Below, one piece after another: positions 17,815-26,949 of a stretch of 64,000 bases of DNA. Within the stretch, counting starts at the first letter, position 1; every line of letters starts with the position of its first letter. Origin of the DNA: JAFDZV01 sp035549015 (GTDB lineage: Bacteria > Bacteroidota > Ignavibacteria > OLB7); the NCBI GenBank assembly GCA_035549015.1, contig DASZRW010000015.1:25679-89678 (forward strand), in the 5' to 3' direction. The translations under genes and the position numbers were made by a program. The notes beneath the pieces are model-generated. The model saw only the letters and a program-made list of their open reading frames with translations, was not told the DNA's origin and did not search any database.

Positions 17815-19398
17815 ATGTCCTCCGTGGAACCGCTCGCCGATCTCGAGCCCGATGATGCCGATGTCCTCGAAAAGAACGGCGGTACCCTTGCCGCGCCCGC
17901 CCCGCAGGGTGCGGCCGGCGATTTGCCCATCACACCCTCGCAGGGTCTCACAGTCCTCAAGGAGATGTGGGGCGCAGGCAACAGGTTTGCGGCGTTGCAG
18001 CGTGAGTATGCCGGCAGGAAGATCCCGATCGAGAAGATCTTCGGCGCATTGCTCGGGTTCGGCGACAAGCCCGATCCGCTTGCCGACGTGAAGCGTGCGC
18101 TGGACGAAATCAACGCCAAGCTGGACCGTGTGCTCGCGGGGATTCAGGAGATCCAGAAGGGGCTGCTCGGCGTCAGCCTGCTGGCGGTCTACCTGGATAT
18201 CGCGGACTCCGTGTTCCTGATCGAGAAGTACTCCGAGGCGCTCCCCAATTACCTTGGGGGTGATCCTGGCGTGACCGATGCGGATCGCAGGGATTTTGCC
18301 GACAAGCTGCTCGGCGCTCGAAGTGAACGCGATGGCGTCTCCTTCTGCGCGCAGAAGATCATCAAGCTCGGGCCGCACGGCACACCGATGCTTTTCGATC
18401 TTCTATACCCTTACATCAGCGACGGTGTGAAGTCCGATACGGCGTATGCCTGCTATCTGCGAGGCGCATATGCATTCCGATTCATAGCCGATGTGCTGAT
18501 GAAGGGAATGCTCCTCGAGATCTTCGTTGCCACCGCCACCGGCGATCAGGCGAAGATGAGCGAGCGGACGGAGAGGGTGACCAGGAAGTATCGTGCCTGG
18601 ATGCGGACGATGATCGACAACAGCTTCCTGCCGTTTGCCGAGCGGCTTGCAACGCTCAATTTTGCGGACGAGTATGCGGGACGCAACGGCATCTGGCGCG
18701 ATTCGAATCTTCCGATGGAAACGTGGAAGCGGCCATCGCAGTCGATCCTGGAGAGTGCCGATATGCTGGTTGCGCGGCTGATGGGATACTCCAAGGCGGT
18801 CACGCTGCGTGTGATCCCGAACGCTCCGCCGATCGCGCCGATCGTGCCGGCGTCGCCGCCGCCGAACGTCGTTGCGTCCGGCCACTTTCAATGGGAGCCC
18901 GGCAAGACATCGGAATCCACCCGTCCCGATACGACCAAGGTTACCAGGAGCATGGTGCTCGAGACTCTTCGCAACAGCTCGCCTCCGTTTTTCTCGGTGA
19001 GGGTACGGGGCAGCGGCGATCTCACGGCGTTGCATGTAAGCCAGGCGGATATCTCGTTCGCGAATGGGGCATCGCCGCCGCCGGGATTCAATGCGGCGAG
19101 CTTCACCTTCCTCCGCTACGAGTACGATCTGAGCGGCTTGCCGGACAGGACGCAGTTCTCGGTGATCCTGGGCAATCCGCAGATTGCAATGCGTTCGTTC
19201 CCCATCATGACCACTCCATGGACACGCGTGCATATCGAGGAGGGGCAGCGCTTTCCCGAACGAACGCCGAGAAGCGTCACCAACGTGGTGCTCGATACCA
19301 GGGCCGGTGAGTTCGATCTGCCGTTGGAGGGACAGTTGAGCCCTGTGCTCATCACGTTTGCGTACGACATGTTCGGCCAGCGCCCCGGGCCGCGGTAG
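17815..19398 (+). CDS. Uncharacterised 527-aa protein, helical N-terminal half and beta-rich C-terminal half
   Basis: No family was recognised. ATG 17815 is preferred over 17809 because AAGGAG lies 7 nt upstream. There is no signal peptide. Residues ~85-120 form an amphipathic helix or coiled coil (LDEINAKLDRVLAGIQEIQ) followed by a moderately hydrophobic helix (GLLGVSLLAVYLDIADSVFL). Residues ~200-340 are helical. A Pro/Ala-rich linker (PIAPIVPASPPPNV) leads to a beta-rich region with a PPFFSVRVRGSGDLTALHVS segment and a TFAYDMFGQ ending. The helical front with an apolar hairpin followed by a beta domain could suit a membrane-inserting protein, but this is speculation. It stands alone between the efflux operon and a 2H phosphoesterase gene. 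Confidence 0.75.
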   Translation: MSSVEPLADLEPDDADVLEKNGGTLAAPAPQGAAGDLPITPSQGLTVLKEMWGAGNRFAALQREYAGRKIPIEKIFGALLGFGDKPDPLADVKRALDEINAKLDRVLAGIQEIQKGLLGVSLLAVYLDIADSVFLIEKYSEALPNYLGGDPGVTDADRRDFADKLLGARSERDGVSFCAQKIIKLGPHGTPMLFDLLYPYISDGVKSDTAYACYLRGAYAFRFIADVLMKGMLLEIFVATATGDQAKMSERTERVTRKYRAWMRTMIDNSFLPFAERLATLNFADEYAGRNGIWRDSNLPMETWKRPSQSILESADMLVARLMGYSKAVTLRVIPNAPPIAPIVPASPPPNVVASGHFQWEPGKTSESTRPDTTKVTRSMVLETLRNSSPPFFSVRVRGSGDLTALHVSQADISFANGASPPPGFNAASFTFLRYEYDLSGLPDRTQFSVILGNPQIAMRSFPIMTTPWTRVHIEEGQRFPERTPRSVTNVVLDTRAGEFDLPLEGQLSPVLITFAYDMFGQRPGPR

Positions 19399-19506
19399 CG
19401 GCACCGTGCACGCGGCACCTTCATGATGAGCAGTGGCGTGCGCCTCCAACGGGGCGCACGTCCAGCAACAGCTCCGCAAACACAAACACAATCGACATCA
19501 GCGATC

Positions 19507-20031
19507 ATGCCAGCAGAGTCAGCACTGGTTGTGCTTGTACCCGAGGCCGAGGGACTGGTTCGCAGCTTTCGCGATCGTCACGATCCGGCTGCGGCTGCAG
19601 GGGTGCCGGCGCACATCACCATTCTCTATCCGTTCAAGGAGCCTCGCGAGCTGACCCCGGAGGTGCTTCGCGACCTTGCCGATCTGTTTGCCCATGTCCC
19701 GGGCTTCGATGTGAGCCTGCGCGAGTGCCGGCATTTCCCCGGTGTGCTCTATCTGGCACCGGAGCCGGCGGAGCCGGTATGCCATCTCACCGAGATCGTG
19801 GCGGCACACTACCCGGAGAACCCGCCCTATGGCGGCCGGTTCGCCGAGATCATCCCGCATCTTACCGTGGCACATGAAGAGGATGAACTGCGGATGGCGG
19901 AGATCACGGCGCAGTTGCATCATGCAGCCCTGGATTATTTCCCGATTCACGCACCTGTTCGTACCGTTACGTTGATGGAGAGCCGGGATGGACACTGGCG
20001 GATAAGCCGCCGGTTCCCGCTGGCGGAGTGA
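19507..20031 (+). CDS. 2H phosphoesterase / 2'-5' RNA ligase-like protein
   Basis: A 174-aa protein with the two HxT/S motifs of the 2H superfamily: His36 in PAHITILYPF and His118 in IPHLTVAH. The spacing (82 residues) and total length match the LigT/YjcG-like cyclic phosphodiesterase group. These enzymes open 2',3'-cyclic phosphates or ligate 2'-5' RNA ends; the substrate here is unknown. The start at 19507 places the first motif at its usual position. The gene is monocistronic. Confidence 0.88.
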   Translation: MPAESALVVLVPEAEGLVRSFRDRHDPAAAAGVPAHITILYPFKEPRELTPEVLRDLADLFAHVPGFDVSLRECRHFPGVLYLAPEPAEPVCHLTEIVAAHYPENPPYGGRFAEIIPHLTVAHEEDELRMAEITAQLHHAALDYFPIHAPVRTVTLMESRDGHWRISRRFPLAE

Positions 20032-20228
20032 CGCATCGATGTAACGGCCGCGATCTCTACCTTTGCACCCATTGCAACTGCGCATGCCCGAAGGGAGTGC
20101 CGGCCGGCAGCGAGATCGAACCATCGCGGGGCCGGTTGAAGTGATCGCCGAATATCGCGATCGGGATATCGGTTGAGTAATTCCGGAGAACATGTTGCCG
20201 TGCGGGCGGCGGCGGTGGAGGTGCGATC

Positions 20229-21077
20229 ATGAATGTCTGGAATATTGGAATAATTCATCCCGGGCAGATGGGGATATCGGTTGCTGCGGCGGCGCTGCAC
20301 GGCGGGCATACGGTCTGGTGGGCGGCCGAGGGGCGCAGTGAGGAAACCCGGCAGCGCGCGGAGGCGCACGGGCTGAAGAATTCCGGATCGTTCGCGAACC
20401 TCTGCACCATCTGCGATCTCATCATCAGTGTCTGTCCGCCGCATGCTGCCGACGCCGTGGCGGAGGAGGCCATTGCCTGCGGCTTCAGGGGGCTCTACCT
20501 GGATGCCAACGCGATCGCGCCGGAGCGTGCCGTCGCCATGGGGAAGGCGGTGAACCTTGCGGGGGGCACCTTCGTTGACGGCGGCATCATCGGCGGCCCG
20601 GCGTGGACGCCCGGCACCATCCTCTATCTTGCCGGCCCGCGCGCCGATGAGATCGCCGCATGCTTCGAGGGGAGCCCGTTGGCGGTGCGTCTGCTCGGTG
20701 CGGAAGTGGGGAAGGCATCGGCGCTCAAGATGTGCTATGCCGCGTACAGCAAGGGAACCACGGCGCTCCTGGCAGCCATCCTCGCCTGCGCGGAACGCCT
20801 GGGTGTGCGAACGGATCTTGCGCGGCAATGGAATGAGGATGATCCCGGCTTTGCCGATCGGGCGGAGGCGCGTGCACGAATGGTGACCGCGAAGGCGTGG
20901 CGGTTCGTGGGGGAGATGGAGGAGATCGCCTCCACCTTCCGTGGTGCCGGTCTCCCGGGCGGGTTCCACGAGGCGGCCGCGGATCTGTATCGCCGGCTGG
21001 AGCATTTCAAGGCGGAGGCTCCGGAGAATATCGATGATGTGCTGGCGGCGTTGTTGCGAGGGCATGTTGCGGAGTGA
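20229..21077 (+). CDS. NAD(P)-dependent 6-phosphogluconate/3-hydroxyisobutyrate dehydrogenase-like protein with DUF1932 C-terminus
   Basis: A 282-aa protein. The Rossmann loop reads IGIIHPGQMGISVAAAALHG, where HPGQMG replaces the standard GxGxxG, as is usual in this subfamily. ISVCPPHAADAVAEEA and DANAIAPERA follow, then the GGTFVDGGIIGGPAWTPGT substrate loop. The C-terminal helical part (GKASALKMCYAAYSKGTTAL) carries the catalytic-Lys-type helix and matches DUF1932. The substrate is unknown. The gene is preceded by ~200 bp with no recognisable feature and followed by the repeat block. Confidence 0.85.
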   Translation: MNVWNIGIIHPGQMGISVAAAALHGGHTVWWAAEGRSEETRQRAEAHGLKNSGSFANLCTICDLIISVCPPHAADAVAEEAIACGFRGLYLDANAIAPERAVAMGKAVNLAGGTFVDGGIIGGPAWTPGTILYLAGPRADEIAACFEGSPLAVRLLGAEVGKASALKMCYAAYSKGTTALLAAILACAERLGVRTDLARQWNEDDPGFADRAEARARMVTAKAWRFVGEMEEIASTFRGAGLPGGFHEAAADLYRRLEHFKAEAPENIDDVLAALLRGHVAE

Positions 21078-21141
21078 GCGCATTGATCGGCACGTTGCCG
21101 GATAAATTTCCCGTGAAGCGAAATGGAAAGAGGCGGGAGAT

Positions 21142-21316
21142 GATGGGATGTCTGCCTCCTCACAATCAACCGATTCGGCATGTGGGGCGAATCGGACGTG
21201 CGGGATAACGTTGTGCGCAGGCGTCATGACGTGCAGAGCCGGTCGGCATGGAATGATCGTCCTATCTGTAGCCCGGCCGCCTGCCTTTCTCCATTCCCCG
21301 CTCCCCGCAGGGAGCG
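21142..21316. repeat. 175-bp partial copy of the dispersed repeat, directly repeated at 21453-21627
   Basis: Starts GATGGGATGTCTGCCTC and ends in the hairpin CGCTCCCCGCAGGGAGCG, with the core CTATCTGTAG at ~21263-21272. It is immediately followed by a reverse core (CTACAGATAG, 21320-21329), so two cores face each other across one hairpin. Confidence 0.82.
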
Positions 21317-21319
21317 ATT

Positions 21320-21629
21320 CTACAGATAGCACGCTTCGCAGATCCGCCATTCCCTCCCGCGTAAGCGTGCGGGGTACGGCTCGATGATCGGATGTCCGCG
21401 GCATTAGCCGCCATTCCCAACAGCACAATCGTGTGGTCGTGCATCGTTCGACGATGGGATGTCTGCCTCATCACAATCAACCGATTCGGCATGTGCGGCG
21501 AATCGGATGCGCGGGATAATGTTGTGCGCAGGCGTCATGACGTGCAGAGGCGTTTGGCATGGAATGATCGTCCTATCTGTAGCCCGGCCGTCCCTCTCCC
21601 TCCATTCCCCGCTCCCCGCAGGGAGCGGC
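21320..21629. repeat. ~310-bp dispersed repeat, inverted relative to 9120-9430
   Basis: Starts at the reverse core CTACAGATAG, passes through the CGTAAGCGTGCGGGGTACGGCTCGA block shared (inverted) with the transposase flanks, and ends with the forward core near 21573 and the hairpin CCGCTCCCCGCAGGGAGCGG. Together with 21142-21316 it fills most of the 736-bp gap between genes; no coding sequence was seen there. Confidence 0.85.
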
Positions 21630-21813
21630 CTGTTCTTCTCTTCGGTGCGCATCATGCCGGTGCAATCGTTGCTTGTGGAGGCGTTGTTTCCGGGCTGCCT
21701 CGAGCCACGTTCTTCCGGGAGAAATTGCCGGAGCATCAATGAGGCAACGCCGTTGTATATTCGCCGGCGATCACCCCTCGTTCCCATTGTTTATCCGTTG
21801 ATTGTCGAACTCC

Positions 21814-22524
21814 ATGAACCTCCATGAGCTGATAGCCCGCCTTCATGCAAACGATCCCGATGCGCCGGACCTGCAGTTCCAGGCGGCGATCGAACTCGGG
21901 CGTATTGCCGGCGAGAGCGATGAGAGCGATCGGGAAACGATCGTCCTGGAATTGATGTCGGCGCTGGAGAGCAACCATCAGGCGCTTACGCGCGCGCATG
22001 CCGCTCAGGAGCTTGGGAAGTTGAAATCCGTTGCGGCGGTCGATCGCCTGCTCGATGCACTGAAGGATCCCTATCAGCTCGTGCGCTCGTACGCCGCGCA
22101 GGCGCTCAGGAAGATCGGCGCCATCGAGGCTCTTCCGGCGCTCGTCCAGCTGCTTGGGAACGACCCCTTCTTCGGCGCGCGTGCGGAGGCCGCGGAGGCG
22201 ATCGGCGTTCTGGTTCACGGCTTTCCGGACGACTATCGATCCGTGCAGGCACAGGCCGTCCTGAACGAATACGAGGCGAAGGAGAAACAGCGGCAGGAGG
22301 AAAACAGCAGGCGCGTGCTGCGCGAATTGTTCGTTGCGCTGGATGGCGATGCCCGCGAGATCGCCGATGTGGCGGCGGAGCTTCAGCAGGAGCTTGCAAC
22401 GCAGCTTCAGGAGGCGAACGTCAACAGGGCCCGTCTGAAGTGGGCCCTGGAGAAGGCGGAGATCATCGAGGCGCGGATGAACTCCGTCGCAAAAATGGTG
22501 GAGCCGGTAAAGCCGTCGTTCTGA
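21814..22524 (+). CDS. HEAT-repeat protein
   Basis: A 236-aa soluble protein. Residues ~1-150 contain PBS/HEAT-like helical repeats: ALTRAHAAQELGKLKSVAAV, PYQLVRSYAAQALRKIGAIE and PFFGARAEAAEAIGVLVHG, each with the typical AxxAL..IG core. Residues ~160-230 are a charged coiled coil (AKEKQRQEENSRRVLREL ... RARLKWALEKAEIIEARM). It probably acts as a scaffold. It is followed after 7-25 bp by the two-TM protein gene, so the two are likely co-transcribed. Confidence 0.8.
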   Translation: MNLHELIARLHANDPDAPDLQFQAAIELGRIAGESDESDRETIVLELMSALESNHQALTRAHAAQELGKLKSVAAVDRLLDALKDPYQLVRSYAAQALRKIGAIEALPALVQLLGNDPFFGARAEAAEAIGVLVHGFPDDYRSVQAQAVLNEYEAKEKQRQEENSRRVLRELFVALDGDAREIADVAAELQQELATQLQEANVNRARLKWALEKAEIIEARMNSVAKMVEPVKPSF

Positions 22525-22549
22525 TCATTGAATGCCACCCGGGAATATC

Positions 22550-23293
22550 ATGCCGAACACCCTGCCGGATTCCGAACATGTGGTACAGCTTGTCGAGCTT
22601 GCTCTGAACGACAGGTCCGTTGGCGATGCGCTTCTGGACGGGAGCGCCACGAAGGTGCTTCTCGAGCAGCATCATCTCGAGATCGACAGCGCGGGAATAT
22701 CGTTTACCATCGCGATACTCGCGGCGGTCGAGAAGTGCTGGAGCGTACGCGAGACGGCGGTGCCGGTGAATGTGCAGGAGGACGCCGATGAGCGCAGGAT
22801 CCGGTTGGATCTGAGGGAGGGGCTGATCAAGGGAATGCTTTCCGTTGTGGGCGGCATCGACAAGGGATACGTTCACGTCATGCGGATGTACAACATCGTC
22901 TTCTATCTCGGGGCTGCATTCCTGGTGACCTCGGTGATTGCGTCGTTGATGCTTCACGAGGATGCATCGGCCTATCTGTTCGGCGGCATCGGCTTTGCAG
23001 GGATCGTGGGAACGCTGATGTTCCGGCCGATCCAGAATCTGCAGCAGAGCCGGAGCAAGCTTGCGCAGCTTCAGGCGATGTTCATCGGGTGGTTGAACGA
23101 TAACTACAACTGGAACAGGTACTGGCAGGTGGTGATGAATGCGCGCCCGGCCGACGGGGCACAGCAGCCGGATTTCGAAGTCATCAGCAGAATATCGGAG
23201 GTGCAGTTGAAGCACACGGAGGAGATGATGGCGTTGATTCAGAAGTATGCCGAAAATGTGCTCGGCACGCGCAGGCAGCGCAGCGGCGGTTGA
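22550..23293 (+). CDS. Uncharacterised protein with two central transmembrane helices
   Basis: A ~247-aa protein with no signal peptide. A soluble N-terminal part of ~110 residues is followed by two adjacent membrane helices (YNIVFYLGAAFLVTSVIASL and AYLFGGIGFAGIVGTLMF) and then a PIQNLQQSRSKLAQLQAMFI amphipathic segment and a helical C-terminus. This tail resembles small membrane proteins of bacterial conflict systems in which a signalling domain precedes a membrane module, but I cannot assign the family. It may start at 22532 instead. It forms a likely operon with the HEAT-repeat gene. Confidence 0.65.
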   Translation: MPNTLPDSEHVVQLVELALNDRSVGDALLDGSATKVLLEQHHLEIDSAGISFTIAILAAVEKCWSVRETAVPVNVQEDADERRIRLDLREGLIKGMLSVVGGIDKGYVHVMRMYNIVFYLGAAFLVTSVIASLMLHEDASAYLFGGIGFAGIVGTLMFRPIQNLQQSRSKLAQLQAMFIGWLNDNYNWNRYWQVVMNARPADGAQQPDFEVISRISEVQLKHTEEMMALIQKYAENVLGTRRQRSGG

Positions 23294-23310
23294 TGGCCGG
23301 CTTCGGCACC

Positions 23311-23366
23311 CGCTCACCATCCCTCGCTCACCGTCCCTCGCTCACCATCTCTCGCTCACCATCCGG
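23311..23366 (+). repeat. Four tandem copies of a 14-bp unit
   Basis: The unit CGCTCACCATCCCT is repeated four times with one to two changes per copy (23311, 23325, 23339, 23353). It lies between the two-TM gene and the oxidoreductase gene. The unit length is not a multiple of three and no gene spans it. Confidence 0.85.
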
Positions 23367-23505
23367 TGCGAACGTCTGCATCGGCCGGCGCATTCCTCCT
23401 CGTACGATCACACCACAAACGATTCGCCATGGCGTCCCGTTATAGCCAAAACGGTATCCGGCTCGATGCCGGACATGTCGATTGCAATTCAGCGAGGTGG
23501 TGATC

Positions 23506-24618
23506 ATGGCGACGAACAACGATCCGATCCGCTATGCCGTGGTGGGGCTTGGGTATATAGCACAGGCTGCCGTCCTCCCGGCGTTCGAGCATGCGGAGAA
23601 CTCCAGGCTTGCGGCTCTTGTCTCGGACGATCCGGAGAAACTGAAGCAGCTGGGCGAACGCTATGGTGTGGAGCATCGATTCTCCTACGGCGAGTACGAG
23701 GAATGTCTGGGCAGCGGGCTTATCGACGCCGTCTATATCGCGCTTCCGAACAGCATGCATCATGAATACACCGTGCGTGCGGCCAGGGCTGGAATTCATG
23801 TGCTCTGCGAAAAGCCGATGGCCGTGGACGAGCGTGAATGCCGTGAGATGATCGAGGCCTGCCGTGAGAACAACGTGCGTCTGATGATTGCCTATCGTCT
23901 GCATTTCGAGGAGGCGAACCTTACCACGAAGGCCCTGGTCGAGGAGGGAAGGCTTGGGACTCCCCGCATCTTCAACTCCGTGTTCACGATGCAGGTGAAG
24001 GAGGGGAATATCCGGCTGCAGCAGGAGACCGGCGGCGGAACGCTGTACGACATCGGCATCTATGCCATCAACGCCGCGCGCACGCTGTTCGCCGCGGAGC
24101 CGATCGAGGTGATTGCCGTTACGGAGAAGGGTGACGATCCCCGGTTCGAGGAGGTGGAGGAGATGACCGGTGCGATACTCCGCTTTCCGGATCATCGGCT
24201 GGCGACGTTCATCTGTTCATTCGGTGCGAAGGATACCTCCACCTACGAGGTGATCGGCACCAGGGGGAGGATCCGCCTGGATCCCGGCTACGAGCTCGCG
24301 GAGGACCTTCATCGCTATACCACGATGAACGGCAGCACGCGGGAGGAAACCTTCTCGAAGCGCGATCAGTTCGCGCCGGAGATCATCTACTTCTCGGACT
24401 GTATTCGTGAAGGAATCAACCCGCAGCCTTCCGGTGCGGAAGGGCTTGCCGATGTTGCGGTGATCCGTGCGCTCTACGGCTCGGCGCGGAGCGGCAGGCC
24501 GATGCATCTCACTGTGCCGGAACCGACGGAGCGCCCGGAGGCGGCGAACGAGATGAAGAAGCCTCCGGTTGAAAAGCAGCAGTTGATCCATGCGAACGCG
24601 CCAACGGAGGCGGAGTGA
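23506..24618 (+). CDS. Gfo/Idh/MocA family oxidoreductase (glucose-fructose oxidoreductase-like)
   Basis: A 370-aa NAD(P)-dependent sugar oxidoreductase. The N-terminal Rossmann motif is RYAVVGLGYIAQAAVLPAF. YIALPNSMHHEYTVRAARAG follows, and the family-defining EKP motif (HVLCEKPMAVDERECREM) lies near residue 105. The C-terminal alpha/beta domain includes ETGGGTLYDIGIYAINAART, the conserved GG..D.G.Y helix. It acts on a cytoplasmic sugar or cyclitol; the substrate is unknown. GAGGTG lies 6 nt before ATG 23506. The next gene, a sugar dehydrogenase, starts 7 bp after the stop, suggesting a common role in sugar oxidation. Confidence 0.92.
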   Translation: MATNNDPIRYAVVGLGYIAQAAVLPAFEHAENSRLAALVSDDPEKLKQLGERYGVEHRFSYGEYEECLGSGLIDAVYIALPNSMHHEYTVRAARAGIHVLCEKPMAVDERECREMIEACRENNVRLMIAYRLHFEEANLTTKALVEEGRLGTPRIFNSVFTMQVKEGNIRLQQETGGGTLYDIGIYAINAARTLFAAEPIEVIAVTEKGDDPRFEEVEEMTGAILRFPDHRLATFICSFGAKDTSTYEVIGTRGRIRLDPGYELAEDLHRYTTMNGSTREETFSKRDQFAPEIIYFSDCIREGINPQPSGAEGLADVAVIRALYGSARSGRPMHLTVPEPTERPEAANEMKKPPVEKQQLIHANAPTEAE

Positions 24619-24625
24619 GATCGCA

Positions 24626-25831
24626 ATGACGGGAACATCCGCAACGAGACGTGGCCGCCATGCCCGGCGCGCGGCGGCATTTGCCGCGACCCTTGCAGCA
24701 TGCATCCTTCTCTCCTGCGGCTCGCAGCCTGCGGGGAAGGCCTCCGGCGAGGTTGTGACAACCGGGAACGGTGACGTGCAATTCCGCGTGGAGACAGTTG
24801 CAACCGGGCTGGAGGTTCCCTGGGATATCGAGTTCGTGCCGGACGGGCGCATCTTCATAACGGAGCGTCCCGGACGGGTTCGCGTTATCTCGAACGGCGT
24901 GCTTCAACCGCAGCCGCTTGCGGTCATACCGGAGGTTGCCACGCCCGGCCCCGGTCTCGGGATCGTCAGCGGAGAGAGCGGCCTGCTCGGGATGGCACTG
25001 CATCCGCAGTTCGCACGCAACGGCTACATCTACCTGGCATATGTCTACAACGATGGCGGCACGTTCGTGCGCGTGGCGCGCTATCGTGAGAGCGGAGGAA
25101 CGCTCGTGGAGCCGCGTACGATCGTGGAGAAGATCGCCGGCGCTCCCCTGCACGATGGCTGCCGCATTGCCTTCGGGCCGGACGGCAAGCTCTACATCAC
25201 AACGGGCGACGGACGCGAAGGGGCGCGGGCCCAGAGCCTGGCGTCGCTCAACGGCAAGACGCTCCGGTTGAACGATGACGGCTCCATTCCACCGGACAAT
25301 CCGTTCATCGGGACGCCGGGTGCGCGGCCGGAGGTCTGGACGTTCGGGCATCGCAATTCGCAGGGGTTGGACTGGCAGCCGGGCACCGGGCTGCTGTTTC
25401 AATCGGAGCACGGCCCGTCCGGCAACGACGGGCCGGGGGGAGGAGATGAGATCAACATCGTGGAGCGCGGGCACAACTACGGCTGGCCCACGATTCATCA
25501 CACCATGACGCATCCGGGGATGGAATCTCCGATCGCGGAGTTCACGCCGGCGCTTGCGCCCTCCGGCTGCACGTTCTACAACGGCGATGCCTTCCCCGCG
25601 TTGAAGGGGAATCTGCTGGTGGCCTGCCTCAAGGGGGAGTGCCTGTTGCGTGTGGTGCTGGACGGCCGTCGTGTTGTTCGCACCGAGCAGTTGTTCAAGG
25701 GGGAGTACGGCCGCCTTCGCGATGTGGCGGTGGCTCCGGACGGAAGCCTCTATATCGCCGTCTCCAATCGCGACGGGCGCGGCCATCCGGCGTCATCGGA
25801 CGATCGAATTCTGCGGCTCGTTCCACGTTAG
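24626..25831 (+). CDS. PQQ-dependent glucose/sorbosone dehydrogenase-like lipoprotein
   Basis: A 401-aa protein with a signal peptide and a lipobox-like end (CILLSCGS, Cys near residue 31). The six-bladed propeller of the GSDH family follows: ATGLEVPWDIEFVPDGRIFI, ERPGRVRVI, GLLGMALHPQFARNGYIYLA, HDGCRIAFGPDGKLYITTGD, NGKTLRLNDDGSIPPDNPF, VWTFGHRNSQGLDW and ERGHNYGWP. It would oxidise sugars at the cell surface or in the periplasm with PQQ and Ca2+. It is 7 bp behind the Gfo/Idh/MocA gene, so the pair is an operon. Confidence 0.92.
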   Translation: MTGTSATRRGRHARRAAAFAATLAACILLSCGSQPAGKASGEVVTTGNGDVQFRVETVATGLEVPWDIEFVPDGRIFITERPGRVRVISNGVLQPQPLAVIPEVATPGPGLGIVSGESGLLGMALHPQFARNGYIYLAYVYNDGGTFVRVARYRESGGTLVEPRTIVEKIAGAPLHDGCRIAFGPDGKLYITTGDGREGARAQSLASLNGKTLRLNDDGSIPPDNPFIGTPGARPEVWTFGHRNSQGLDWQPGTGLLFQSEHGPSGNDGPGGGDEINIVERGHNYGWPTIHHTMTHPGMESPIAEFTPALAPSGCTFYNGDAFPALKGNLLVACLKGECLLRVVLDGRRVVRTEQLFKGEYGRLRDVAVAPDGSLYIAVSNRDGRGHPASSDDRILRLVPR

Positions 25832-26064
25832 CAGATTTCGTGTATGCGATACGCGGCAAGGCGTTCGTATCTGCCGGTGTATCCGCTCCACTCGGATTCA
25901 TTCCGTTGTTCGCTCCACGTTGCGCCGTTGTGGCTCGATGTGGGTGAGCAATCCGGAAGAAGTTTGTCGCCGCCCGAATTTCCTACCATTGATTTCGTGA
26001 ATCCGGTCCAACACCATCCTCAATCTGGTGTCTCGCGAACTCACTATCAATCGGAGATTCTACT

Positions 26065-26736
26065 ATGAAGGCAATATTTTCCGGACTGTTCATGGCGATC
26101 GTCGCGCTCATTGTTTCAGCGCCACATGCCTGCGCACAGGACGATCCCCCGCCATGCATTATCATCAACGGCGTGAAGTGTTACGTGCAGTACGATCAGT
26201 GCCGCCGTATCATTGCAATCAACTGCCCTGGCGGTTCACGGGGCGTTGCGCAATTCCGGCTTCTTCCTGCGGGTGACCCATGCGCAAATGCGGACAACAC
26301 GGACTTGAACCCGAATGCCGGTTATCCGCTGAACGCCGCACTGCAGCCGGTTTCGGTGGATGTCACCGTGCCGGATCAGAACTATGGCGTAATTCATACG
26401 CGCCTGGATCCGACCCGTACGCCGGGAAACACAACCGTTGTCTCCGTGAATCCGGATGCCGGGGTGTTCCCGCTACAGGTGCGCATTCGATTCTACGCAC
26501 AGGCTACGGTGAATTCCGATCCGGACCGGACATATGTGAGCCAGACCGAGCTTGTTTTTGGAAGCGATAATGTGAACAGCGTTTCTCCATTCCAGAACGA
26601 GACCTTCACTCTTCTCAACGACGTCAATTATTACGATCAAGCCGATCCAACGCAGACCCTTGCGTTCACGCTTCAGGCTGGTACAACCAACCTGACCATC
26701 GGCGACGATGCCGGCGGCAATGGCGGCCTGCACTGA
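26065..26736 (+). CDS. Secreted hypothetical protein
   Basis: A 223-aa protein. The signal peptide is clear (MKAIFSGLFMAIVALIVSAP, cleavage near ACAQ). The mature part begins with a Cys-rich segment (four Cys between residues 31 and 55) and continues as a beta-rich domain without recognised family. GGAG lies 8 nt upstream of the ATG. Together with the two neighbouring exported propeller proteins it suggests an envelope/secretion locus. No T9SS sorting domain was seen. Confidence 0.8.
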   Translation: MKAIFSGLFMAIVALIVSAPHACAQDDPPPCIIINGVKCYVQYDQCRRIIAINCPGGSRGVAQFRLLPAGDPCANADNTDLNPNAGYPLNAALQPVSVDVTVPDQNYGVIHTRLDPTRTPGNTTVVSVNPDAGVFPLQVRIRFYAQATVNSDPDRTYVSQTELVFGSDNVNSVSPFQNETFTLLNDVNYYDQADPTQTLAFTLQAGTTNLTIGDDAGGNGGLH

Positions 26737-26862
26737 GTGATGGAATAGATCGTGGGTGGGATTCAGGGTATGCGCAATTGCAGTCAACTACATCTATCGC
26801 GAGAACCTGTTGCTGTTGGAGTGGATTCCTGCGCATCCCGGCGTATTGGGGGTAAAATGAAA

Positions 26863-26890
26863 CGGTCCCGAAGCATCTGCTCCGGGACCG
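26863..26890 (-). terminator. Intrinsic terminator-like hairpin, minus strand
   Basis: An 8-bp stem (CGGTCCCG / CGGGACCG) with a 12-nt loop lies 60 bp past the stop of the minus-strand propeller gene. On the minus strand it is followed by TTTCATTTT, which suits rho-independent termination. It may also stop plus-strand transcription from the secreted protein gene. Confidence 0.65.
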
Positions 26891-26949
26891 TGTTGATTCA
26901 TCCGCTCTTCGTGTGAACGGCCATGATGGCCGGCGCACATCGGGGGCGG

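Noticed and set aside
21142..21629. Possible CRISPR array because of repeated blocks
   Set aside because: The repeats are long (175-310 bp), few and carry hairpin cores, with no regular short repeat/spacer alternation and no cas gene.
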